From positions 8,193,501-8,257,500 of the forward strand of contig NC_070558.1 in the NCBI RefSeq assembly GCF_026914185.1: 64,000 nt of DNA. Reading direction: 5' to 3'. The notes beneath the pieces are model-generated. The model had not been told where the DNA came from. It made no database searches and saw nothing but the letters and a program-made list of their open reading frames with translations. Numbering within the stretch: position 1 is the first letter of the stretch; each line of letters opens with the position of its first letter. This DNA is from Puccinia triticina (Eukaryota > Basidiomycota > Pucciniomycetes > Pucciniales > Pucciniaceae). This document shows positions 20,976 to 32,529 of this stretch, one piece after another. The position numbers and the translations under genes are program-made.

Positions 20976-22644
20976 GAGGAACAAAGCAGAATATGGCTAA
21001 AATGGAATCTCCATGCCTGGTTTGTTGGTTTTGTTGTTCTGTCTATTTTGACAATGGGTTGCACTCATCTCTAACAGAGAATCAACAAATTCCTGTTGTT
21101 TTTGGCCAGCATTTGCCCCTTCCCAGGTACCAATGTGAGCCTGAAGCTCTGGAGCTGGGTGGGGGCACGATGCTAGAAATCCAAGGCAAACATTCCCTCT
21201 TTTTATACCCGTTTGATGACCATTGCCCGGTCCACTGTTGTGAAGACTCTGCTTCCGCAGATGGAAGTCTTCTGATCCGCTGCTACTTAAGGTAACAGGC
21301 TCAGCCGTTTCCGACCGCTCTTGGTATCTTTTTCTAATTATTCGCCGCTCTCGGCCCCACCCTTATGTATAACCTTTCGCGGTCACCCTTGTTTTTGGAT
21401 CCTGTTCATCCTACCTTGTCTGTATATTAGATTCCCTCATCCGCGATCGGACTCCTCCAAGTCCGGCCATCCCTGATGAATCTTTTGTATTGGGACGAGC
21501 TCATCCAGTGAGACTCGCGGACCGGAAGGGACCCCGGTCCAGCTTCTGATCCGGTCAGACAAGGCGTTGATGACATACGCAAACAATTTTGTGATGTGTG
21601 TATAATAACATCCTGAACAAGGAGAGCCACGGGCTTTTCTAAGCGCGGCAGGGTCTGGGGCACACGCTGCAGGGCGCGATCCCGTCGCCGCGGCGCCAAT
21701 CAACAAAACTCAAGCCAACGGTGGCCTCCTTCTGCCCTGCGCTGGTGATGGAGCGGAACACGTCGGTGCCAACGGTGGAGCGGGTCAAGGCAGGCGAGCA
21801 GATGTGGGGCTTGATGATTGCCAATCTCCCCAAAATGGTCACCAACACCGACTTTGCCAACCGCAGGGTCCGTGAAACGTGATGGCTCGAGCTGAGGAAC
21901 GTTCTTGAGATCATGGCGGGCAAGGGGCAGGATAAGCTCTGTGGGATTCATTGTAACCATTCCCACATACTCTCACTCTGATCCTCCACTACCCTTTTAA
22001 CAGGATATTGCGCTACAAATTTTGGCAGCAGAGTAAGCCTTTCAGGCTATTTTGATCTACATGAGGAAGTTTATTTCTTCATTTTTCAATTGACACATAG
22101 TCTCTATGGTGTTACAGCAAATTCATTGATTTAGATTGGAATGATGCTGCAAGCCATGGCCCTGGGGCAGTTAGCAAGCAGTTCTGCAAGAGGTCCTGGA
22201 CAAAATGGAACTTCCAAAATTTCCTGAAAATTGCCTCTCATTGAAGATTTCAATATGCTTGTAGTGCTCAATCAAAATCTTGGCCTAGCCAACCGCCTTG
22301 CCAATGGGACAAAACTCCTAATCCAAGATATCCAGCCACAGGTCCTCAATCTTCAGATTTTAAGAGGTCCCACAGCGGGGGCATTTCCCAGGTTAGAAGT
22401 CATCCAAGAACCTAATCTCAAATTTGGCTTTGCTTTATCCCATTCCTGTATCCAAATTCAAATCATAAGGGCTTTTGCTGTGACTGGAAACAAGGGTCAA
22501 GGTGAATCCTGAGGGACTGTCAGAGTATTTTTTTCCAAGGCCTGTCTTTGCTCATGTGCAGCCATATGTTGTGCATCTTGCAGTATTCACTCTTAGAAAA
22601 TTAAAATCACCATACATAGCTCCTTTTCTCATGGAATTGTGCTG
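20976..22644. other. Spacer without recognised genes
   Basis: Open frames near 21.4-21.97 kb have atypical composition and no recognised domain. I see no convincing gene. Confidence 0.35.
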
Positions 22645-22647
22645 TTA

Positions 22648-22808
22648 CGCCCCGTTTGGACGCAGCGTTATACATCATAAGTGGGTGAATTTGTGACGCG
22701 CAACCCCGGGGGTTCCAAAATTTTAGTGGCAACAGGAGCAAACTTTGGGACGCGCATCATAAATTTGCCCTGTTTATGACATATATAATGGTGCGTCCAA
22801 ACGGGGCC
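22648..22808. mobile_element. Tourist-like MITE (161 bp)
   Basis: Ends read CGCCCCGTTTGGACGCA and, inverted, GGCCCCGTTTGGACGCA. The element is flanked by TTA on both sides (22645-22647, 22809-22811). The terminus and TTA duplication are typical of PIF/Harbinger-type MITEs. Confidence 0.9.
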
Positions 22809-22811
22809 TTA

Positions 22812-23369
22812 AATTGAGATGGAACTTGGAGTAATCTACAGTTTTCAGAATTTCAGTTATAGGGTGCTGCTGCCTGCATGTTCAGTTTTCACCGTGCTTG
22901 ATAGATTTCACAGGTGACCACTTCTTTTTTGGGTGCTGGTTCAATTGTTCTGTTGTTTTTGCCATTGGAGATTTTTTGATGGATCTCTTTTGGCAAATCT
23001 CAAAAGCTGAGACTTGTTTCATGTGGCGCAGCCACAATTTCCCTAGTCATGAATGGCCAGATATGCCTGGCCAGCAGGCGCCGTCCTGGCCGCATGGGCA
23101 GGTGAGTTGGCCATTTTGAGACAAATTCACCATAATTTCAGGAATTCTGTCCAGATTGTCGCTCCAGAGCCTCCATACAACAGTCATGTCCGAAGATAAT
23201 ACAGTTCAGAAGATCTCAGAATGGTATCACACAAGATTGGGTGAAACTGTTAGCTTGGTAGCACTTGCAAGGAAAGAAAAGGTACTCACAGCCATGTTTT
23301 GAGCTTCCTCGTGTCCGCGACCACATTTGAAGACATTCCACGATTCACAATCCACCAGTGACAATCCTG
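22812..23369. promoter_or_regulatory. 5' flank of RING gene 1, duplicated upstream of RING gene 2
   Basis: From about 23215 on, the sequence (TCAGAATGGTATCACACA..., GCCATGTTTTGAG..., ATTTGAAG) is recognisably homologous to about 25830-26010 upstream of the second RING gene. The duplicated unit therefore includes the promoter and 5' UTR. No TATA box is evident. Confidence 0.5.
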
Positions 23370-24578
23370 ATGGCCAACCGGTTTGCAATGTTTACCCAGT
23401 TATTTCATCTCCTAGTATTTGGGACGTATGTGAGTCTAATATATATCTAGTCGACAATTGGAGTTCCGGTAGAGTATGAGTGCACATCACCAAGCGTTTC
23501 ATATGCTCTTGATCAAATATAGCTCTTCGACCGACGCGCCGTTGCTGCGATGGAGATCCGGCCTGGGGAAACAGCGACTCGGCTGAACTTTGGAGGAGAG
23601 CATCGGATGACTGAAATGGCTGGTTTTTCATCGGCCACAAGACACCATCGTACGAGCAATGACGAAGAGTCGGCTGCCACGAAGTCACACAGCTGCGTCC
23701 CATCAGCTTCAGCACACCACTCTACTCGTGGACGTTTTGCTTCACACTCCAGTCATCAAGCTCCTCCAGTAAGTAAAAAAGTTCTCATTTCTCATTTCCC
23801 AAAGCACTAGCAGATTAAATTTCCCAGTGATTTGTCAAACGCTGACGACCATCCACACGTGCTTTGCTTTCAGGCAGAAGAAGTCGAGTTCAATTCTCCT
23901 CCTCAGTTGACTCCGATCTCAACAGACGACCCGCAAGATATAAGAACGCAGACTAAGCCGGGGGAAGTCGATCCAGAAGAATGTGTGATTTGCTCAGAAG
24001 TAAAGAATCGTGAAGACCAGGGAAATGTGTTGTCCACTTGCGGAGCATGCAATAACACTTTCCACTTGAAATGTATTGAAACATGGTTGAATAAATCGAG
24101 CAAAACCTGTCCGACGTGTAGGGGCGCCCGTTCTAATATGCATCCATTGTCAGACTCAGAGGTTCATATTGAAAAAGCTGGTGCTGTCGACCACGACGCA
24201 GGAACTTCCAGCAGGCAATCGGCCACAGGAATCTTTTCTGGTCCTCATCAACACACGGTTGATGAAGAAGATGATTCTGACAATTATTCTACTGAATTGG
24301 CTGAAATTTCAAGAGAGGATTCGCGACAGATACGAAGGCCGGGGTGGGGCGAACACTATCCAGAAGACTGTGGAATTTGCTTCGTCAGATATCACTCGGA
24401 AGATTTAACGGGAAACGAAATGTCACATTGGCCAAGATGCCGCCACGCTTTCCACTTACAATGTATTTACAACAGGCGGGCAGAAGGTCATAACACCTGT
24501 CCAACATGTGGGCGCCCGGCTGCTGTCAGGCGGTCGTTATTAGGCAGATTTTTCAATCGTATTAAAAGAAATGTTTGA
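23370..24578 (+). CDS. Two-RING-finger protein with signal-like N-terminus (gene 1 of tandem pair)
   Basis: Three exons: 23370-23429, 23523-23768 and 23874-24578 (336 aa), all joined in phase 0 at GTGAGT/AG and GTAAGT/AG. Exon 1 encodes 20 residues with a hydrophobic core (FTQLFHLLVFGTY) that looks like a secretion signal. Exon 3 carries two RING-type domains. The first is CVIC...CGAC...FHLKC...CPTC, a C4HC3 pattern; the second is CGIC...CRHAFHLQC...CPTC, RING-H2 like. Before the second lies the linker AEISREDSRQIRRPGWGE shared with gene 2. There is no C-terminal membrane segment, so the protein may be secreted. RING domains usually give E3 ubiquitin ligase activity. An AATAAA lies at about 24628. 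The exon 1 model is supported by the paralogue at 26015, which has the same intron positions. Confidence 0.82.
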
Positions 24579-26014
24579 GTTTATTTTGAACTTGTTTTAA
24601 GACACGAAATCAGCAGGAAATTTACTCAATAAAAAATTTACAAAGCTATACAAAAGTGGTCCAAAAACTGGGCCAATTATTTACGGGTTTACTTCGCGCA
24701 CGGAGGAAAACTCGTTGCGCACGGGAATTTCCGTGGATACGAGCTGCCCCCGAAAAACACTTTGCACACGGGGTCCCCCGTAGCGATAATCACCCGGAAT
24801 AAGGCCGGTGACTCGGAACCAAACCGGCTTCCAATCAAAAGCAATTCGCAAGGAACCAAATTTCCATCGGTTTCGATGCCGATGGGAATTCGGTCGTGAA
24901 CCGAGCTGGTTGGGAATCCGAAAGGTACGTATTCGGAATTGCTTCCAGTAATTCTCCAGATAGCTTTCTGGAGAATCGCCGACCGTCAAGCGACGGTCAG
25001 GCCTTGGAGGCAGGCAAACCAAAATCATTATGGTTGCCAATCGGAAGCATTTCGACGTGAAGCACCCGTGGTTTTCCATGCAAATGCCTTCCCTAGTACA
25101 AGAGATGGGTGTCCAATTTGGCAAATGGCATGGTGGCCAAGTTGCTGACAGGGTGTGTCAAGTAAAATGGGCTGGTGCTCTGTAAACCATCACATGTTAC
25201 CATGAAAACATTGATGGCTTGGCAGGTGGTGTGAAGCTAACTATTCCAACTACTAGACACTTAGTGCAAAGTGGGGGAACTCCCTAATGGTAACAAACAG
25301 GCCATCATGATTCAAGGGGAGTACGGTCAGAATATGTACCAGTGGAGTTTCAAAAGATCTTAGTGAATGTCATCTGACATCTATTCACTTCAATGGAGGA
25401 CTTCCTATCAAATCTGCAGCCCCTGCAGATCCTGTTGATTACAGCCACAAAATCTGCGGGGAAATGTCTTGGAGACTGCAGATTGGGTCCTGCATGTAGA
25501 TTTCAACAAGTCCTGCAATTTTTTCGTGGTCAGCTGGCTGCTTTGTCAATCCATTTGTCCAATTTGACCCTGTTGATCACTATCATGTCACAGAATAGTT
25601 CATTTTGGCAAATCTTTGGGCTCTGCAGGGCTTCCAAAATCCACTCGGGCACATTCAAAGTCATCGAAAGGGAGACCCAGGTGGCTAGCTTAACGTGCCT
25701 TTTCTTTTGCCACTCTGTGGACAAATTCAAGTTGGATTGGTGAGCCCTTCGAAAGAGACCTCAAGAAGAGTCGCGTCAAACATGTCGGATGATGATGAAC
25801 TATCTCTGAACAGCTTATAATGTAGATCAAGACTTCAGAATGGCATCACACATATAGGCGAGTGAAACTATGGACTAACTTGAAAGCTATTCCGAGGAAA
25901 GAAAAATTATCGGAAGCGTGTTAAAAGCCATGTTTTGAGTCTCCTCTTATCCGGCCCCAGATTTGAAGCATGTGCGACGATCACAATCCATCAGTGAAGC
26001 GATCAGTAGACCCG
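24579..26014. other. Intergenic between RING paralogues
   Basis: No gene is supported. The stretch at 24688 (TTTACTTCGCGCACGG) resembles the end of the MITE at 60657, suggesting a related but decayed copy; no partner end is clear. From about 25830 the sequence is the duplicated 5' flank of the second RING gene. Confidence 0.4.
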
Positions 26015-27896
26015 ATGTCCAACCTCTTCGCGACCAAGTTGTTTGTCCTGCTAGTATTTGTGACATGTGTAAGTCTAATATTATATATCTAGTTGACACC
26101 ATTGGGGCTCTGGTAAACCTCAGCAAGCTCTCTGCGTGCTTTTGATCACTAACAGCTCGTGGACCGACGCGCTGTCGCTGCGATGGAGGTCTTGCGTGAA
26201 GAACCAGCGATTCGGCTGGAGCATGGAGGAGAGAATCGGATGACTGAAATGGCTGGGTTTCCATCGGCCACAAGACACCATCGGACGAGCAATGACGAAG
26301 AGTCGGCAGCCATGAAGCCAAACAGTTGCGTCCTATCAGCTTCGGCACACCACTCTACTCGTGGACAGTTCGCTTCCCACTCCAGTCATCAAGCTCCTCA
26401 AGTAAGCAAATAAGTTCTTTTCCCAAAGCACTGACAGACAGAGTGATTTGACAAATGCTGACGACCATCCACTTGTGCTCTGATCTCAGGCGGAGGAGGT
26501 GGAGTTGCAGAGCATAGTGGTTGATGGCAGCCCAGCGGAAAGAGAGCACGGCGGCCGAACCTCAAGTTCGAGCTCCTCCTCGGTCTCGGAAATCAATTAT
26601 AGCCATACTCCTTCCCGAAACAGGTTTGATGACGAGGGTTATTCCGACTACCACTCTCCTCCCGACTTGGCCGAAATTTCAAGAGACAATCCGCGACAGA
26701 TAGCAAGGCCGGGTTGGGGCGAGAGCGATCCAGAAGTCTGTGCGATCTGCGCAAAAGGATCTGTCGAGGATTACGATAGTCCGGCAGAGTGGATTTCGGA
26801 CTGCCCAAGATGCGAGTGCCAGCACACGTTCCACCTAAATTGTCTTGCAAAAAGCTGGTCATTAGGGCGTGATCCGCCCTGTCCGTCGTGTGGGGGCCCG
26901 CTTACTGGTTTGTCATTCTCGGGGCATCAAGTCGGAGGAACTGAAGATGCTGCTCAAAACATAGACCACGACGGAGCAAGTTCGAGCTGGCACTCGCTCT
27001 CAGAAATCGCCTCTCCTCATCATCAACACACCGAAGATCATTTTACCGATTTTCCTCCTCGTTCGGCGGAAATTTCAAGAGCGAATCCGCGACAAATAGC
27101 AAGGCCGGGTTGGGGCGAACCGGATCTAACCGACTGCATAATTTGCTCGGAAGGATTTGTGGAGAATGCTAGTAATCCGGTCGATTGGATTTCATCTTGC
27201 TCGACATGCCGCGTCGCCTTCCACCTAGTTTGTTCAATTGCACGATGGTCGCTATCAGGGTTTCAATTCGCCTGTCCGGTGTGTAGCAGACTGCTTGACG
27301 GTCCGTCATTGTCAGGCCACACGTTTGAAGAAGTTGAAGAATCTTTAATTCACACCAGTGACAGAGAGCGCGCAGGGTCCAGTTGGAGCAGCCCGCTCTC
27401 AGACGCCGATTCTCATCCTCATCAAGACAGGTTTGATGGCGAGGATGATTCTGACGATTCTGCGACTCAATCGACGGCTCGAGCTTTAGCCGAGAATTCG
27501 CAACACATAGGAACGCAGACTGGGGACGAAGTGAATGCTGATCACGGACAATGTCCGATTTGCTTGGAAAGAATTGTCGAGCATCGTGAAGATTCAACGT
27601 TCTTTTGGGCAAGATGCGCACACGCTTATCACGAAACATGTATTGTTCAATTCATGAATGAAGGAAGGACCAACTGTCCGATGTGTCGGCGTACGCTTTC
27701 TGGTAGGGAGATGTTAGTGTCCGAGCATGCAGATGAAGAAGTTCAGGAGCTTGTTCACAACCGCCGCTTCGAATGTTGCTTCCACTGTCTCTTTGGCAAC
27801 CCACCTCGTCACCTCTCAGCCAGCTCGATTTCCCTCTGGCTCCTGTTTTTCTTCTGCGTGGGCGTACTCATACAGACACTCATCAAGGAAACTTGA
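26015..27896 (+). CDS. Three-RING-finger membrane protein with signal-like N-terminus (gene 2 of tandem pair)
   Basis: Three exons: 26015-26068, 26156-26401 and 26490-27896 (568 aa). Exon 2 is 82 codons in both paralogues. Exon 1 encodes 18 residues with core LFVLLVFVTC. Exon 3 carries three RING modules: CAIC...CECQHTFHLNC...CPSC, CIIC...CSTCRVAFHLVC...CPVC and CPIC...CAHAYHETC...CPMC. The first two are preceded by the linker AEISRxNPRQIARPGWGE. In the second module the usual His before FH is Val, while a nearby Cys pair gives a C4HC3 pattern. The C-terminus (ISLWLLFFFCVGVLIQTLI) is a membrane segment. Likely a membrane-anchored E3 ligase. Its tandem partner has one module fewer, so module gain or loss followed duplication. 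Confidence 0.85.
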
Positions 27897-28697
27897 CCCT
27901 TAGCCAAAACCTCTGATGACGCATGTATATTGTGGCGGGCTAACAACAAGCCTTGAGTTTTGAGAAGTTGTGCTAGAGGTTCCTAATTTGTCAACCTTTT
28001 TTTTTCTTCTTTTGGTTCTTTGAGTTTTTGTAAGAAGCCACGACTCTTTATAACATGTAAATACATAAAACAGCTGGAATGACTGGCACAAAAGCTCCTT
28101 GGTGGGACAAAACCATTGAAAACAAACCACTCCCTCCTCCCAAGCCACGAGACGCTATTCAAGAAATGAGAATACCTTGTGTGAAAAGACAAAAAAAAGG
28201 GTGCACAAGAAAACTAGGAAGACCAACATGAACCAGGGCTGATCCATTCACCATGTTGCTGTATGTGATCAGGGTGATGCTTGCTCAATCCCAGCTCAAG
28301 GTAGTGTTGCTGGAGGAGACAATTCAGCACACAAAGCCCCAGGACAAGACAGTCCAAGGCCTGTGAGGAGAGGCGGAGCACTCTACTAACTCCCACCGTA
28401 ATTTGGGAGGGGCCATGCAAATCCGGCAAGTGTTTACCACTCCAGCCGGCAAGTGAAAGTTAGCGGAGCTCTCCAGACCTGGTCCACAACAAACAACCTT
28501 GGCATTGCCAAGAAGACACCATGGGAGTTTGCGTGGCACTTGTGTGCAAGTGCCATTGCACAATATTGTTTAAGAAACCTGTTAGATATAACCTGGAACT
28601 TGAGCCTCAATGTATGCTGAATTCATGATGAATTTACATTTAACTTGTGCTCAATTGAGCTGAAGGCACTTTGGAAAGCATACATTTTACACATACA
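27897..28697. other. Spacer and outer flank of composite transposon
   Basis: No gene. 28517-28554 (minus) is a copy of a dispersed repeat also found at 8965 and 38144. Together with the copy at 38.1 kb it forms an outer inverted pair around the 28.7-38.0 kb composite. Confidence 0.45.
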
Positions 28698-28698
28698 T

Positions 28699-28754
28699 TA
28701 GGGGGTTTCAAACCACCTCCAGGAAGTCGTCCAGGTCGGACTTTCCAGGAAAAA
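28699..28754. repeat. Composite element left inverted repeat
   Basis: About 55 bp, inverse of 37968-38022 with roughly two mismatches. Confidence 0.85.
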
Positions 28755-29359
28755 ATCACGACCTGGAATATCTCCTGTGGACCTGGATTCCTGACCGGAA
28801 AGACCCTCCAGGAGCTCCAGGAAATCAGGAAAAAGACGGTGCAAAACAAGTAACCCAACCATCTTTTTTAACCTCCCCAAGCAGAACTGAATCCCCTGGG
28901 AGTCCCTCCTGAGTAACTCCGCCATGCGGAAAAAAAAATACATCCTTTCCACATCATCCCCAGTACCATCCCTTCCAACAACTCAACCACAGCCCCTTCC
29001 GTCGACGCCTCGCAGGCTAAACAAAAGAAAGGCCCCATCGCCTGGGACAAGGACGGCGATGGAGACATGACTAGCATTTGGATTGTGCTTGACTGGCTTG
29101 CAGTCAACGGGAACTTCAAGCGCTGGCGCAGGGACACTCAATTGGGTTCAACCAAATCCGCATTGGCTAACAAGATCCTTGCCATCATGGCATCGTCAGG
29201 CATCCACCATTGAGACAACAAGGGGGTCCAAACGAAGATCCAAGAGCTTCAAGGTTCCCACGCAAGGGCAAGTGATTTTCTTCGCAGCAGCGGGTCCGGT
29301 CTTTAGGACGATGATATTGCAAATGGCACCAGAAATCTTCCAAGTTAGCTCGTTTTACC

Positions 29360-32300
29360 CAGGGCATAGCACTTCGAATCGAATCGATTCGAGTATTCGT
29401 ATTTGTATTTGATTTGATTTGAATAATGTCGGGGTAGATTTTTCCTCGAATATTCAAATAAGTTCGAATATCCACTTAAAGTGCCACCCGGGGCCTTTTG
29501 GGCCCTGCAGGAGTCTTCATAGGCCCCCCGAGGGGCCCTGGGAAAGCCTTTATGCACCACCGGGGCTTCCAATATCACATATCATGATATCGATAATCCT
29601 GCACCTAGGTCCGAGTCAGAGTCACCGACCACCGCCACTGAATCCTGCACCCTACCAACAACCGCCACCAACTAGAAACTTCAGAAACACAGAGGTCAGA
29701 TTGCATTCCTTTAATCTCTACCGAATATGGGTTGATCCTTTATTCTGAATTTTTTTACTGTTTACACCAACAGAACCATGGGAACTGCCAATTCTCGGGA
29801 TTCAGATTCTCCGTGAAAAACCAAATCAACAGAGTCTGATCCCCCATCATCAGGCGAAATTCGTGTGAATCCTCAGAGACGTAAATCAACCGGATCAAAC
29901 AGTCAGAGTGTTAACCAGTCAGAGACAGCGGTCTCTTTTTTTTTGCCTCCTGATTTGAATGGACAACGTTCCTGCTTGATTGAAAACTGCGGCAATACGC
30001 TAGTGGCCAACAAGACAACAAAGGCAAATCTTGTGAATCATATAGCTTGTAAACATCCAGGTGAATGGAAACTTGCCCTTGAGGTTGCCGAAAATCTGGA
30101 AGAACAAATTCAAACCCCACCAAGCTCTGGAACCCCGGCTGCCACCTCTAAACCCAAAGGACCTCTTCAACAGATCTTACTCAAGTCTTGGCAATCCTTG
30201 TTTGAATCTAATCTTCTCGAGTGGATTGTTAAAGACTAGCTGCCTTACTCAAAAGTCAAAAGTCCGAAATTCCTCCAATTGATTCAAGGACTAGACCCAG
30301 GGATCACAATCATTAGTGAACACACGGTTTCTCGGCGAATCAAGGCTCTTTATGCGGATAGCAAGCCGGCTGTATTTAGCTTCTTGCAAAACCAATCCGA
30401 GTGCTTCTCTTTCACAACCGACATCTGGTCCTCCTCTGGTGGAACGCCGTACATCTTGCTTACATGTCATTTAATCTCCAACAATTGGAAACCCATTTCT
30501 GCAACAATTGGATTCAGAGCCTTCCGCGAAAAGCACACCGGTGCAAACATCCACGATAAAATCCTCAAGATCTTTGAGGATTTTTTTTGCCAGACCGACC
30601 TCAGCTTGACTTCAAATAAAAGAAAAGCAATTCAAATTCCTGAAGATTCTGATGACAAATCTAGTGCATCCGATAACGCCGATAAGGATAAAGATAGCCG
30701 ATTAATGTCTCCCAATGATGACAGTGAAGATGTTGATCTCTCATATCTTGGGAAGCAAATCATCTTGATCACTTTGGACAACACCTCGAACAACAATAAA
30801 TTCATTGAGATTGCCCTCAACAGCAAGCTTTTGATTTCTCCAGAAGGTCACATCAGATGTTTCGCCCACATCCTCAACCTTGTGGCAAACGAAGTCCTCA
30901 AAGTCATCGAGAATTCCTTGGCTAAAATTCGTGCAGTAATCTTACATATCCGACAGTCCAATCAAGTCTTCAGTAAATTTCAAGGTCTGTGCAAGGATAA
31001 TGATGTAAAGCCATCAAAGCCAATCATCAACAATGCCACACGCTGGAATTCCACCTTTGAAATGCTTGATCTAGCTCTTGTTCAAAGACCCGCCATCAAC
31101 AACCTTCTCTCTTCGTACCAGAAAAATAAGCGAGCTAGTCTAAAGGAAAAACAAACGAAATCTAAATCTAAGAAGAAGGCGAGAATTGGCTCCAGCAAAT
31201 CTCAAGTTATTGATGTAGTGCGAGATGCAAACAATAGGAAAACTCGTGAGATGGTCAGTAATCTTCATTTCCAATCTTCCGATGCACCTCGCTCAGTTGC
31301 TCATGTAAATTCATAAATTTTGCTCTACATATCAGGAGCCAATCAATGACAACGATTGGAATCTATTCGAGTGGATTTGTGTGTTTTTGGAGAAGTTCCA
31401 ACAGGCATCCATTGATACCCAAGGAGAATTCTACGCAACACTGACAATTGTGATCCCATGGTACATTGCACTCACCGACCACTGCAAGGAAACTATCAAG
31501 AAGTTTACGAAATCCCGGCGCCCATCAAGATCGGTCATGATTGACGCAGCTAATGCTGCTCTTGGGAAGATTCAAGGGTATTATTCTATCCACTCCCAAC
31601 ACTCGATACTTGCGGTTGTTTTGGATCCGCGGTTCAAATTCACTCTCTTCAAACAACAACCGTTTCACGCAGACGATCACGCGGACGACAATCTTGATGC
31701 AAATGCCAAGTCACAGATTACTTTTAAGGACGATGCAATGAAGGTTTTACGATCTGTTTTCCAAGATTACTCAGCAAGAATTTCAGTCAAGCATGCAAAA
31801 GAAACCTCCAACAAAACAGAATCTGAATCGGTTTCCAAGAAGACAAAAGACAAGTATCAATTCCACCCCTTACAACACTATAAGAAAGTTTCAAAGCCAT
31901 CTGCAAACGACGAAATCTTGACCTACCTACAAATGCCCGATCCACCGTTTGAGAAAGATATGATCACCTGGTGGAAGGAGAATCAGCATCTCCTGCCTAC
32001 ACTTTCCGCGATGGCAAAAGACTACCTCGCCATTCCGGCAAGTTCAGCTGCAAGTGAACGCGTGTTCTCTGAGTCAGGTAATCTAGTCACAGTAAGAAGA
32101 GTGTCTCTCTCTGGTGACTCAGTTGAAGCAAACATGTGTATGAGGTCTTGGCTACGCGGTAATCTGGTTGATATGGCTTTAAAATCTATCAAAGTTGACT
32201 AGTAGTTTCCGCTTGTACTTTTTTTTAAAATCTTTGTTTCCTTTTTTTCTCAAATAGCTACCCCATTGGGTGAAAATTATACATAAAGCATGAAAAAAAT

Positions 32301-32529
32301 ATAAAATTCATTTTACTTGAATGGAAAAATGGACAAAAGAACTCTGAAGGGAAATGTTAATCAATCATCTGTTGTGAGAATCAACCAAAAACATCACAAA
32401 TGTGTTTTTAGTGTTTTTAGTGGATTTTGTTTGTTTTTTTGGTTGAATATCTCCGAATACTCAAATATTTGACAAATAGGTATTCAAGGGTCCCAAAAAA
32501 CACGTCAAATACCACCGTGCTATGCCCTG
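29360..32529 (+). mobile_element. hAT transposon (3.17 kb)
   Basis: Short terminal inverted repeats CAGGGCATAGCAC are flanked by a perfect 8-bp duplication GTTTTACC (29352-29359, 32530-32537), the hAT signature. It encodes one transposase with stops. It is inserted in the Myb/SANT-like ORF of the composite element, so it came later. Confidence 0.95.
29778..32202 (+). pseudogene. hAT transposase with two in-frame stops
   Basis: The frame starts at ATG 29778, is interrupted by TGA at 29814 and TAG at 30237, and otherwise is open to 31253. An 82-nt intron (GTCAGT...CAG, 31254-31335) then joins in phase to 31336-32202. Domains in order: a BED-type zinc finger (C-x4-C...H-x4-H, about 29970-30055), an RNase H-like core (TTDIWSSSGG, LDNTSNNNKF, RCFAHILNL, NNATRWNSTFEML), and the C-terminal hAT dimerisation motif (IPASSAASERVFSESGN). 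Apart from the stops it is complete, so it lost function recently. Position 29814 would be an Arg codon (CGA) before C-to-T change. Confidence 0.88.

Noticed and set aside
21427..21966. Possible gene on the minus strand at 21.4-22 kb
   Set aside because: No recognisable domain, no splice-consistent extension and mixed frames.
24670..25130. Second copy of the TTCGCGCAC MITE
   Set aside because: Only one end resembles the family and no inverted partner or duplication is visible.
31305..31335. 31-nt intron in the hAT transposase
   Set aside because: Too short; an in-phase GTCAGT donor at 31254 gives an 82-nt intron.
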